From Basipetospora chlamydospora (lineage: Eukaryota > Ascomycota > Sordariomycetes > Microascales): a stretch of DNA of 64,000 nucleotides. The notes beneath the pieces were generated by a model. It was given only the letters and a program-made list of their open reading frames with translations. It was not told the origin of the DNA and did not search any database. Shown piece after piece: positions 24,749 to 35,513 of the stretch (the stretch's first letter is position 1; the number at the start of each line of letters is the position of its first letter). Location: the NCBI GenBank assembly GCA_001599675.1, contig BCHP01000002.1:1005921-1069920 (forward strand). Direction: 5' to 3'. A program made the translations under genes and the position numbers.

Positions 24749-25033
24749 TCAGTTCAGGACCAACGACAACGGCCCCCGGAGATCATAACCCGGGTTGCAT
24801 ATTGTTTTGGCAGCAGTTTCCCCCACCGCGTCGCCCTCGCGGCACGCGGCGGCACAGATGACCATGCTGTCATCTTCCCCTTCGCCGTCCCATTCATCCT
24901 CCACCTCGCCGCTCGATCCATCCTCAATAATGATGGCGTCCTGGAAGCTTAGGTCCTCATCCCGGGGCCTCGCCCGGACCGTTGTCTCAGTCTCAACACA
25001 CTCGTACGGCGCCTCGTTTCGATACATGACGCC
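24749..25033 (-). other. In-frame open extension beyond the myotubularin stop codon
   Basis: Immediately after the TAG at 25036-25034 the same frame stays open for 94 codons to a TGA at 24751-24749. The predicted peptide begins GVMYRNEAPYECVET and becomes strongly acidic (EDGSSGEVEDEWDGEGEDD), with GC-rich third positions through most of it. It may be a C-terminal tail separated from the CDS by a nonsense change, a readthrough product, or chance. I found no GT...AG intron that removes the stop and keeps frame. Confidence 0.4.
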
Positions 25034-27452
25034 CTATGTCATTTCTCGCAACTCCTGGTCGCTTTTGGCGGGCACTGAGGGGCCACTAGTGGCGCCGCCT
25101 CGGCCTAGGGTGTTGAGCAAGTTGAGGCCCGCGAGGCCATCACGGATCGTTGTGAAGGCGCCGGGTTGGTCTGCACTTGCGCTGCGGTGGAGGGCGGGGA
25201 TGGCGCTTTCCGGAGTGAGCGCTTCCTTGACCAGGGTCGCTGAGGCCATCGCCGACTGGGTCGTCGGCAGGCTGGGTGGTCTCGGACTCGTACCACGGGC
25301 TGGCGTCCCAGATTCGCTACGTCTAGGAGGCATCACCGAAGGCACTTGAAGGCCAGACACCATCGTGGCCCTGTCGCTTTCCATGGTCGCGGCCGCATCG
25401 ATCCCAGCATTCATCTCATCGTCAGTGCGGTTGAACACCTGGTGCCACCACCTGATATCCTTAACGTTGGGAAACAACAGTCGCTCGCGGCCCTTGACAT
25501 GATCGTCGACTGTGGCATCGTAGTCGGGATTGGTGAATTCCGGCCTCCTCGAGAGAAAATAGTCCCAGACTGAAGACGTCCGAGTGTAGGCATTGGCGTC
25601 ATGGCGTTGCTTCTCCGAGTTGTACAAGAAGGTGCCGTACTGGCAGGAGTAGAGGTGGTACAGAAGCCGCCGAAGGAACCTCTCGTTGAACTCGAATCGT
25701 GTAGGGAACTGGCGTAAGATCTGGTACACGCAGTCAAGGAACTGGTGGAACACGGGACTGATCATTTTCTTCGAAGTCTTCTCGCTCTCTACCACTTCTC
25801 CGGGTGGCGTCTCCGCCATGGCCTCAAGCTGCGGTTCGACCTTGCCCTGACCGAAAAGCCTCTTGGCGTTGTCAATTGCGTTTTGAAAAGGATCTGTTCT
25901 GCCGTCGTTCTCTCCCGGTTGCACCGTGGATCCGGCCAGGGCATCCCGCTGCATTACAAACCAATCCTCGTGGTTCAGGTGCCCAGAACGAAGGCGGAAC
26001 ATGTGGCCGAAGGAGAGCCAGTCCTTCTCGACAAGAACGATGAACCCCTCGAGAGTGCGGTAGTAGGGATCAAGCATCAGCTGCGCCAGGGCACTCAGCT
26101 GGCTCGTCCTGTCCCAACCATCGGAGCAGTGAATGAGGACATGGGAGTGGTTGATACCCACTTGCTTTGCAATCACGACGGATCCAGCCAGCACATTGTG
26201 GACGTGCTTTATCCACCCGCTCCTCACAAGAAGGTCTTGGTTGGGCGCAAGCGAGGATATGTCGGCGTCCTTGATGGCTTCAATGACCTGGTTGAGGGAA
26301 GATCTCATCACATGGATGTTGTCGATGTTAAGAAAGACCTTTTGCGTGTTCTTATATCCCTCCATGTTCTCAGAACCGTAGCCTTGCATCTGGTTGAATA
26401 TGGCATTGATGGTGGGCCGGGCGTCGACGATCAGGTTGCTCTGCTGCGCACCATATATGAGGCGCTTTCCCTTGGAGTCGAACATCTCCGGAAGGTCTGT
26501 CTGCAGCTCATCATCCGTGAGATGAATTTCTGAAGGGGTGCCGGGCTGAGTGCTCGGGTGGGTCGCCGGCTGCGTGTTTTCTCCATCGGCCGACGACGGG
26601 CGAGTAGGGTTCGGGGCCAAGCCACTTCGCTGGTTCGAGGAGAAGGCCGCGGCGACCAGCTTCTCGTCCTGCGTGTTGGTTTTGCGCGTGATCCCGGCTT
26701 GAGGCTGGGAGCTGCGAAGAATGGTACAGCCATTTATCGGGTGGAAATAACTCAGGGCCGGAATGCGGGACCTCGAGCGGAAATCCTTCGCATACTTGAG
26801 CGTCGCATCGGATATCGTGGACGGCACGACCAGGTGAGAGGGGTAGGTATCGCAGAATTTGTAGTCGCTGTTGATGGTGGAGATCCTCCAACCCTTGTCC
26901 GACGCCTTCTCGCTGATGCCCTGGCGACGAAACTCGGCCTTAACGTCGTAGAGCTCCCACCCGTTTATACCCTGTTCGACCTTCAGAGGCTTGTGGCTGA
27001 AGGCGTACAGCCTCTCAACGGTGCCGAGCCGGCAGGTGCGCGTCTTTATGAAGTCATAGGCCTCGCGGGCGAGCCGGTCGTCCTGAAAGTTGAAGGTCAC
27101 GAAGGTGAAGTCGCGGCACCGTATCCTGATCGACGAGGGGATTCCCGATGCGGGTGGGGTCGGGCGAAAAGCGCAATAGGAGAGTATGGGGTATGTGATC
27201 CATGACTCTCGGATCTTCGGGGGCGCATCGTCCTGGGCGGAGGCTCGGGGCGCTGGGGCGCAGAAGACAAGGTGGAAGTCGGTCAGCCGGAGGGTGCCGG
27301 TGGTTGTTATCCCTCCGTTGATACCCTGTACGTTCTCGAATACCTAAGGGGGGAGGGTTTCCAAAGGTAAGCAGCAGCTCAGGCATCAACAGTTGGGGTT
27401 ATGGGGATCAGGCGAGCTACATAATGGATTCGCTTACCTTCCTCGCTTCCAT
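25034..27452 (-). CDS. YMR1: Myotubularin-family phosphoinositide 3-phosphatase (Ymr1 type)
   Basis: Removes the 3-phosphate from PI3P and PI(3,5)P2 on endosome and vacuole membranes. Exon 1 is only five codons (27438..27452, MEARK); exon 2 runs 27343..25034, giving 774 residues. An N-terminal PH-GRAM domain spans about 5-120 (KVFENVQGINGGITTTGTLR, LYAFSHKP). The catalytic domain follows, with the CX5R loop HCSDGWDRTSQL (Cys411 to Arg417), preceded by VLIH and followed by the family segments DPYYRTLEGF and VEKDWLSFGH. Further family hallmarks are FHQFLDCVYQILRQFPTRFEFNE and LYHLYSCQYGTFLYNSEKQR. The active-site residues are intact. A Ser/Pro-rich tail follows at about 670-774. There is no FYVE domain, as in yeast Ymr1. 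The frame continues past the TAG stop for 94 codons (entry at 24749). It shares an 861 bp divergent promoter with uS3. Confidence 0.93.
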
Positions 27453-28313
27453 TGTGAAGGAATCCACTGGAAGCCAGTCTGCTATGTCCAGCAGAGGCTG
27501 AAATTCAACATAAAGCTGGAAGCTGGAAGGTGAAAAAGAAGGGCGAGGGAAGTGCGGGTTGTGTCTCAAGTTTACCTTGAGCGGATTCCAGGCGAGGCGT
27601 TGAAGCGCAAAAGGGAAGCACGTGAAAAAGGAGGACAAAGAAGCTCACGACCGAAATGGACCGCGATATTGAAGAGGACGTTGACCCGTGTAGGAGTAGT
27701 AAGGTAGATCTGAGAGGAACAAGGAGGTTGAAACAGGAGAATGGAATTATCGAGACTCTTTTCCTCTTGTCTCGTGCGAGGTGGGAATCATAACCGAGCT
27801 CCAGACTTCGACTTCAAGTTGTATGTTGGGGAAGTTGAGCCAGCTAACTACACCGTTGCTGTCAGGCTTGGCTAGAAATCAAGCAACGTGCCCCGCGATG
27901 GACTTGCTCCTGCCCCTCTCCAACCACTGGCGCTGTGAAGCTTCCTCGACCGGTAACAGCCAATCAGACAAGACCTCGACGAGGCTTCCGGAAGTTCTTC
28001 GGCAAAGCCTTTCATGGTGGGGCAGGTCATCTTCAATCAACCCGCACGGACCACACGCTCGAAAATCAATCTTAGGGCTTCCCACTCAAATTCTGCCCAC
28101 ACCAGAAATTGGAGGGCCACTCCGAGCGAAGGCACGCAGCGAAGCCCAGACGAACCACCCATTGGAGGGCTCCCCGAAAATCGACCTCTGGCATTATCTT
28201 GTGCTGGCATCTCCAATTCAACCTCTCCTCAAACCCGCTTCCATACGCCCAACGCCCCTTCAAGCCGACAACCCCAACACCCACGAGTGCGAGACCCCAA
28301 GAGATTGCCCAGC
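27453..28313. promoter_or_regulatory. Divergent promoter, myotubularin / ribosomal protein uS3
   Basis: About 860 bp between two divergent ATGs, holding both promoters and 5' leaders. The 250 bp before the uS3 ATG are C/A-rich with few G, typical of leaders of fungal ribosomal protein genes. No specific factor site is claimed. Confidence 0.5.
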
Positions 28314-29311
28314 ATGTCTCCCATTCCCGGAACCCAGATGTGAGTCTCGTCGTCGTCGTCGTCTACCCCTCCATGCTGGAATCCCACATCACCATCCCCG
28401 CGTCTTGATGATTCTCGTATCTTGAGGGACCGCGCCGAATTGGGAAAAATCTCTGGGGGAGGGACTCTTGATTTTTCCCTGGTTGTGGTTGAGGTGGTTG
28501 TGGCACCTGCTGACCTTGGCCTCCTTTCCCATCCTACAGTTCCAAGCGCAGGAAGTTCGTCGCCGATGGCGTCTTCTACGCCGAGCTCAACGAGTTCTTC
28601 CAGCGCGAGCTCGCTGAGGAGGGCTACTCCGGCGTTGAGGTCCGCGTCACGCCGACCGTCACCGACATCATCATCCGCGCCACCCACACCCAGGAGGTCC
28701 TCGGCGAGCAGGGCCGCCGCATCCGCGAGCTCACCTCCCTGATCCAGAAGCGCTTCAAGTTCCCCGAGAACTCCGTCTCCCTCTACGCCGCCAAGGTCCA
28801 GACCCGCGGTCTCTCCGCCGTCGCCCAGTGCGAGTCCCTCCGGTACAAGCTCCTCAACGGTCTCGCCGTCCGCCGCGCCTGCTACGGTGTGCTCCGCTTC
28901 ATCATGGAGTCCGGTGCCAAGGGTTGTGAGGTCGTCGTCTCGGGCAAGCTCCGCGCCGCCCGTGCCAAGTCCATGAAGTTCACCGACGGCTTCATGATCC
29001 ACTCCGGTCAGCCCGCTCTCGACTTCATCGACAGCGCCACCCGCCACGTCCTTCTCCGCCAGGGTGTCCTCGGTATCAAGGTCAAGATCATGAGGGGCTC
29101 CGACCCCGAGGGCAAGTCTGGTCCCCAGAAGACCCTCCCGGATTCCGTCACCGTTATCGACCCCAAGGAGGAGCAGGCCATCACCCAGCCCTCGAGCATC
29201 GACTACGGCTCCAAGGCTGCTGCTGCCCAGCAGGCTGCTGAGGCGGCCAAGGCGGCGGAGGAGGGTGCTGAGGAGGCTGATGTTGCTGCCGCTCCCCCGG
29301 CTGACCAATAG
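28314..29311 (+). CDS. RPS3: 40S ribosomal protein uS3
   Basis: Small-subunit ribosomal protein at the mRNA entry channel. Exons 28314..28339 and 28540..29311 give 265 residues; the 200 bp intron splits codon 9 and ends gctgac...ctacag. The N-terminal region SKRRKFVADGVFYAELNEFF is followed by the KH domain (residues about 20-90) with RATHTQEVLGEQGRRIREL, the RNA-binding GxxG-like loop. The C-terminal domain carries AVRRACYGVLRFIMESGAKG, KLRAARAKSMKF and GVLGIKVKIMR. The tail is Ala/Gln/Glu-rich (AAAQQAAEAAKAAEEGAEE), as in other filamentous fungi. Codon choice is strongly biased to C-ending codons, as expected for a highly expressed gene. The frame remains open for 81 codons after the TAG stop (entry at 29312). 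Confidence 0.97.
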
Positions 29312-29557
29312 GCTGGTCAAGTCGAGGAGGGCAGCCCGGTCCCTGCCCCTGCTCCGCTCAACTTCACCGCCCAGGTCGCTGGCTACACGGAGGGAGGTGT
29401 CGGCAACATGCAGCAGCTACCCATTGCTGCTTTTACTGCTTATGCTGCTCCCTTTGCTGCCCCTGTTCCCGAAATGGGAGCTGACGACGACGAGGGTCAG
29501 TCTCAAGCAACTTTCTCGCAGACACCTTTTCCCCAGGGCAGCGATTGGAGCTGGTAG
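29312..29557 (+). other. In-frame open extension beyond the uS3 stop codon
   Basis: After the uS3 TAG (29309-29311) the same frame continues for 81 sense codons to a second TAG at 29555-29557. The peptide starts AGQVEEGSPVPAPAPLNFTA and ends TFSQTPFPQGSDWSW. Its composition (Ala, Pro, Gln, a DDDE run, a Trp-containing end) recalls tails of ribosomal stalk or SA-type proteins, but no homology is claimed. It could be ordinary 3' UTR that happens to be open, or a readthrough tail. Confidence 0.4.
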
Positions 29558-30988
29558 ATTGTTGGTCGGTGCAATGGCCTATCACTAAAGGGAATGGGAA
29601 ACGAAATGGAAAGGGGGAAAGAGCGGGAAGGGGGTCGGTAGGGGGAAAAGGTTTTGCTCAAAAAGATGAAAGGAAAACACCCTCCCCCCGGTCTAGTTTT
29701 TACGTGGTTTCGTACACAGGCGTCTCGACAGTCAATGTCTTCATCATTTGCATCTCGGAGAAGGAAAGGGGGAAAGGGAATTTTCTTTCGGCGTGTAATG
29801 ATACACAAACCATACACTCGAGATAGCAAAATTTGAGGTTTTTCGGTTTGAACAAAGGGGGCTGCCCATCTGTTCGTGCCTCTCTCTCCTTGCCACCGGA
29901 TGTTGAGGAGACAGGGGGTATCATGACGCTGATGCAGTGTCATATCTCCCCAGTCGCCCTAATCCGCACCAGCTGTTGGTCCATCTCGGCTTGCTGTCTT
30001 CGTGAATTAGGGTACTACTGCTCACTGAGATACAGCCGGTATACCTCTGTAGGGCAAACCTCACCAATGACGGACACGCTCTCCAAACCGTTCACGATAC
30101 ACCGCAGCCTGAGAACCGCACTGCAGAGGCGGGGAGAATACCGCTCAACTTGTCTCATACTCGTACAAACATAACCAAAAAGGGAAACGCAGTTTTCCAC
30201 CCAGTGATTTTTCGCCCTCCCTTCCTGAACTTTCAAATGTTGGTACAAGACAAGCAGGCCCCTCTCGCATCATCGTCCCCTTTGCCCTTCGTGAGAAAGT
30301 CAAGTCATGACATAGTACAAGTCGAAGCCGCCCGAGCGGCGCCACAGCGGGAGAACACAAAGGGTGACTCGGAAGAGTTCTGAAAGAACGAAGCAGGCCC
30401 CGGGAAGAAGATGGTAGTAAAGGGAAAAAAACAGGGCCGTAGCCGCGAGCCGTCTTTGCGCCTAGAACGCCATGTACCCTGAACCACCGCCACATGCACA
30501 CCTTAACAACCGTTCCCAACCGAAAAGGGAAAAAAAAAAAAGAAAACGAAAAAAAAGGACCATGCCATCCATGGGAGAAGCTCCTCTTGCCGGGGGAACG
30601 GCCCTGGGCGAAGCGCCTACCAGATGAGCAAGTACCCAAAGAGAGGCGCATTTCCCTAGGTGTCTCCCCGCCCTCCCAGGCGAGAACGTAAGCAACGTCG
30701 AACCAAAGATGCGCCTTAAAACCCGGGCAGCCCCAAGCCACATATGCCGCCCATTAACCATTGTCCGTCCCTCCCAAAGTAAAGGCATGTTCTGTCCGTC
30801 TGATGCGGTGCCATGCGCAGACATGGCGGTCTTGAAAGCGCCGCGTACGGTGGGTCCCAACCAGGGTCAATGCGAGTGGAGATGCATTTCGCTATCAGCC
30901 CGCCTCGACACTGCACGGCAGGGACACGAAAAACCGCTCGGGTCGGGAGGACGTAGCAGCGTCGTGTATCCATCCATCCAAACTGCTG
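29558..30988. other. Convergent intergenic region
   Basis: About 1.4 kb between uS3 and its extension (+) and the NIPA gene (-). It is rich in G/A runs (29580-29690) and has an A-rich block at 30530-30558. No coding frame has supporting features. Confidence 0.45.
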
Positions 30989-32694
30989 TTATGAGTCGGA
31001 CTTGCGCTCCTGAAGTTCTATCGAGTCCCCGATAGTCTTCTGGGCGCTCGCAGAGCCGTTGCGCTTCGGGGACAAGCCGTCGTCGCTCTCCTCGGCAAGG
31101 TCCGCCAGACCAAGGCCCGCCTCCTCGTCGTAGGCCCTGATGAGACCTTCTCGGTCGCCGTGCTGGCTGTTGATGCTCAGCCGGCGGTGGTCCATGCTCC
31201 TCCGCGACTGCATGCTGAGCCGAGTCTGAATGCTCGAGACCATGTCCGTGCCCGAGATGTCCATGCTTGGCCTCCCTGATACCAGATTGCGGCCGGTCGG
31301 GTCGGCCCGCGAGAGGTTCAGTAGATAGACGCCCGCGAAAGTGACGAGGAAGCCGCAGAGCAGCGATATCGTGGTCACGGGATCCGTCGTGTTGAAGCCG
31401 CCGAAGAGGATGAATGACGCGCAAAGAGTAGCCGTGGTGAAGGTCACGTAGTAGATGGGGTTGACGCTGACAAGTAGGATGCATTAGCGACTTGCTTGCT
31501 GGCTCGCCAGCGAAACGGCAAGGGCGGGACTACTCACATGTTTGCCGGGAAGGAGGCAAGGGCCTTGTTGAAGTAGTTCATCTGTGTCAGGATACAGACG
31601 ACGGTCAAGATCAGGAAGACGTAAGTCGAGGGGTGCGTGAATTGGTTGTGTCCCGCGATCGTCAGCTTTAGGGCAATGCCGAAAGCCTTGACCGCCATGA
31701 CGGACACAGAACCGACTGTGGAGCAGATCGAGAGATAGATGAGCGCGTTCTTCTTCCCGTGGTCTGGAGCGACCTTGTAGATCATGACGAAGGCGAAGAT
31801 AGCAACGGATATGGCGTAGAGTAAGAAACCTAGCAGCAGCAGCTGATTAGCAACCCGCAAGCGCTCCGCTCCCCCTTTCCTTCTTCAGCCGGTCGCATGG
31901 CTAGGTCGAGACGAGGCACTCACCTGGCTGAATGGCATAATGGAGGATCTGGTCGATGGTCTCAATCTCTTCGTCGGGCGGGGCGTGGAGGACAATGATG
32001 ACGGTGCCGATAAGACATGTTGCGCTGCCGAGCTTGCCCAAGACTCCGAGGTACTCTTGCAGGAAGTAGGATCCCAGGACGGCACCTATTAGGACACTGA
32101 GTGCCCCGAGAGGTGTGACGAGGATGGCTGGTGCGAACGCGTATGCGGCGAAGTTGCAGACCTCCCCGACGGCCACTAATATCAAGTTGTCAGCGGCCCG
32201 TTGGCAAGTCAAGTGATACCGAGGACGGGAATACCCACATGTTGAGATTCCGGCCCACCACAAGGGACTCCGTAAGTAGACATAGCCATCCCCCTCAAAG
32301 CCGTGTCGCCTCTCAGCATCTTGAAGGCCCTACAACGTTCATGTTAGCCGCGTTTGGAGGACGGCGAAGGGCGGGTCGGTCCGGCTCCGCGGCGCGAGTG
32401 GGCGCAAGACGAAGGAAGTTTTCGGATATACCTTCTTCGTGATCACAAAGCTCGTGCCTGCAGTGGTTAGAGAGCTGGTTAGCGATGAAGCGCAAACGGA
32501 GCCTGCCGACGAAGGGCGAAGGTGTTCAGACATACCAATCATGGCGCTTGAGGTCATGGCTAACGTCAAGCCGATGTACCTACAAAAAACAACGTCGTCA
32601 GTCAGCGCATTTGTTCGGGAGCTATGGGCGAATGCCGATAGCCGGATGCCGTGACACGAGGGGGCCACGAGGCCACGTACTTGTCCTCGACCAT
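30989..32694 (-). CDS. NIPA-type magnesium transporter (DUF803)
   Basis: Multi-pass membrane protein of the NIPA/DMT superfamily, thought to carry Mg2+ across endosomal or plasma membranes. Seven exons: complement(32681..32694, 32536..32579, 32432..32457, 32239..32329, 31924..32175, 31538..31829, 30989..31466), 398 residues. The first four exons are 14, 44, 26 and 91 bp and rebuild MVEDKYIGLTLAMTSSAMIG plus TSFVITKKGLQDAERRHGFE, the diagnostic NIPA opening. About nine membrane segments follow, including AAYAFAPAILVTPLGALSVL, TCLIGTVIIVLHAPPDEEI, FLILTVVCILTQMNYFNKAL and TTISLLCGFLVTFAGVYLL. The cytosolic C-terminal ~110 residues are hydrophilic, Ser/Arg/Asp-rich, with likely phosphorylation sites (RRSMDHRRLS). 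All splice joins are in frame. Substrate assignment is by family only. Confidence 0.93.
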
Positions 32695-35513
32695 CTTGAC
32701 CGGAATGGGCGGGGCCGAGAGGGTTGTGAATGGAGGCACGAAGGAGCGATGCCGGTCGTAGGATTCGTGGGATTCAGGAACGTCCTAGCGAGTGTATAGT
32801 GAAGGCATCAAATGCGCGGGGTTGTTGGGGTGAAGGCGTGGTGAGGTTCGCGCCGGGCGAGGTGGTGGGCGAGGAAGTCGCTCGGGACCGTCGAGGATTG
32901 GAGGAAGGGTACGAGGTCGGGTTCGGAAAAGAGGGCGAGGTTTCCCACGAGGAGGAGCAAGGATGCACCGACTGCTGTAGCCCGTTGACGAGACGTGGGC
33001 ACGGTTGTGTGTTTAGGGATGCGAGGTGAGAGTTGAGGCTACTGTGTTGCTCTCGATCGACGGTAAGGCAAGGTTGATGGTGGCAGTTGATGGATGCGGG
33101 CGCAGCGGGTAGAGTGGGCGGCGGGCGGGCAAGACTGGAGGACAAAGTGCGCTAGGCTTCGGATGGGGCCAGAGAAGAGGCACGGTTCCTGGTTCGTTGT
33201 TTCGTGGATAAAAGGATTATTTTGGGACAAACTGCAGAAGGCGATGCAGGGGACGAGGTGCGAGGAGCGAGGGGAATTGTCACAGTACTAAGCGTAAGTA
33301 CGGTACTCCGTACAGGTAGGGATCCACGGCCAGGATGGAAGTATTAATTATTAACACGACGAGCGATTGATTTATTTTATTCCTTTTTTTTATAAAAAAA
33401 AAACAATAAAAAGGAACCGAGTGACCAGATGACTCCAGAGTCCCGACCGGAGCATCGATGCATCGATCAATGGCTATGTTACCTATTATGGAGTAAGTGG
33501 ATGTCAACAAGATCGGAGGAGGTTAGGCGGACTCGTCATGGCCGCGACGACACTGAACCTCGCATCTTTTCGCATCCTCCTCCTCGCACGTAAGAAAAGG
33601 CACCACTCATCACACAGTGACAGTGCCAAATTATCAGGGCTACAGATTGGTCGGTGATACTGGAGTGCACTAATAGGCTGTCGCAGCCAGAGTCGTGCTA
33701 ATATTTGCTACTCGGTTTCAGACCCCCATCGACCCCTGCGGCAGTGCATTCTCAGTGGCACTCGGGCTCGACTTTTCGCCTTCTCGTATCACACCGTGTC
33801 AGTGCCCGTTGATTGCTACATAATATTACTTCTGCTCCCGAGAGAGAAAGAAAGAAAAAAAAAACCTGACACGTGGACTTTACCGGCTGCAATGAGCCTG
33901 GAAGTTGGATGGATCCTGATGTACGTATGGCAATCCCACGATGAAGCCGAGCTGAGTTCACATTGCCAGCTCTCTAACGAAGCGCCCCGCGGTCTCCCGG
34001 CGAGGGACCACATAATAACATAATAGGTGCATCAATGCACTCTTTTCCTGTTCATCAGATCACTGTAATAATTATTCACCTGTACGAGCAGTGAAAAGTG
34101 CCATGCCCCCCACCCAATCCCAATCGCCATCGTAAATAATAGTACTTAAGTTCGCAATGATACGAACTCGACGGAGGCTCCAAGAGCTTGGGCTCTGCTC
34201 TAGCCTTCGAATGCCGCGTGGGTTCCAACGTGTTTCAAAAAAGACCGAACCCGCCGTTTCGAAACAACTCTTCATCGTTCAACGACAGGGTCTCAATCCA
34301 ATATTGTACAAAGCAACCCTGTGGTCAACTATACGGATATAGGGCGGGGAGGGGCTAATATGACAGACAGTAGGAGAGAGCAGCAACAGTCCGTCCATCG
34401 TGTCCATCGGATTCACAGAAACTTCACCAGCCCGTCACCCTGCGCCAAATCTCTCCACGTGTGTATTAAATTTCGTTTTCTGTTAATAAAAGAAACTAAG
34501 GTAACCGGTTGAGAGGAACTAACATTGAGATAACGGGTCAGCGGAGTGACCGCCCTATTCCTCCGCAATGTATCGTCGACAGACCCGAGACCAAGTAGGA
34601 ACAGGAGACAAGCCGGTCCCGCATTCCCAGCGAGCCGAAGCCCTTCCCTCTATCATATACCTGCGCCTGTTCATTTCCGTGACAGAAAAACGATCAAGTG
34701 AACCGCCCAACTCCGGCCGTTCGTTCATGAACTAGGCCCTGGACCTCTAAGTATGAGTAAAGCTATCTCTCCTCAATGGTATAAGCCAGGTGCCACCTTT
34801 CCTTCCCTTTTCCTTTTAACGCCGCAAAAAGGACCCTAAAAAGAACAAAACAGAACGAAACGAAACGAGGATTCGTCCACACTCCTCGGAATCGTGGAAT
34901 AGGTTACAGATCGTGGGATGGTAGATCCTGCACCGCCCGGCGCCTGTTTGCGTATCGTGTGGCACGTAACTCCCAGCCGCCAAATGTGCCGACTGCCAAT
35001 GAAACCTGTGTTGATTGCTGGATGTTGGGTATCAAGGGCGGTTCCGCGTATGTGATTGATGCTGATGCTTTGACTTGATGTCCATCGTGCGGAACATGTA
35101 AGAGACCCTGGGGTTGACACCACTATTCGCCGACACGAGGCCGAAACTTGGCCAAACGTCTCCGGCTCAAACCTGTGGTTAGTGCCATGTCTTAAGTGTT
35201 GAACCTACCTGGGCAATCGGGATACCTGAACCCGCCGAACAAGCATGGCCTACTGGGCCGCCGTCGCGGGTTGTAGTAAAGAGGTGTGTCCGTAACGTGG
35301 CCAAGGAAAAATGCGCCAGGAGATGAAGATACGCAGAAGGAAGAAACAGAACTAAAGGCGTGGCGTGTCGGCACCACGCAGTCCGATGAAGGGCAAAGGG
35401 GTTACTGGATAAAGCCGCGGCTTGAGGAAGCGGAAAGAGAGAAAAAAAAAGGGGGGGGTGGGGGGTGTTTGGGAGTAAAGAGGTTGCGAGGTTGTCGAAT
35501 TTGGATCATCCGG
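32695..35513. other. Long intergenic region upstream of the NIPA gene
   Basis: About 2.8 kb between the NIPA start and the stop of the acidic-protein gene, both on the minus strand. It contains GTACTCCGTAC at 33303-33313, an A/T homopolymer block at 33360-33415 and another A-run at 33850-33865. No protein or RNA gene is supported; the first ~500 bp are probably the NIPA promoter. Confidence 0.45.
33303..33313. repeat. GTACTCCGTAC motif copy
   Basis: One of three 11-bp copies in the window in which the 9-mer TACTCCGTA is flanked to make a pair of palindromic GTAC half-sites around a 3-bp TCC/GGA core. Intergenic. Confidence 0.8.

Noticed and set aside
28405..28513. Possible C/D-box snoRNA in the uS3 intron (TTGATGA ... 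CTGA)
   Set aside because: The C box is imperfect (T instead of purine), the D box coincides with the intron branch site, and there is no terminal stem or clear guide.
28229..29320. 363-codon frame opposite uS3
   Set aside because: Composition is the reverse complement of the highly biased uS3 codons; no independent evidence.
24749..29557. Idea that TAG is read as Gln in this organism
   Set aside because: PP2A-A, delta-COP, APC4, EFM4-neighbour and other genes use TAG or TAA as ordinary ends, with stops following soon after in delta-COP and PP2A-A. The two extensions alone do not justify recoding.
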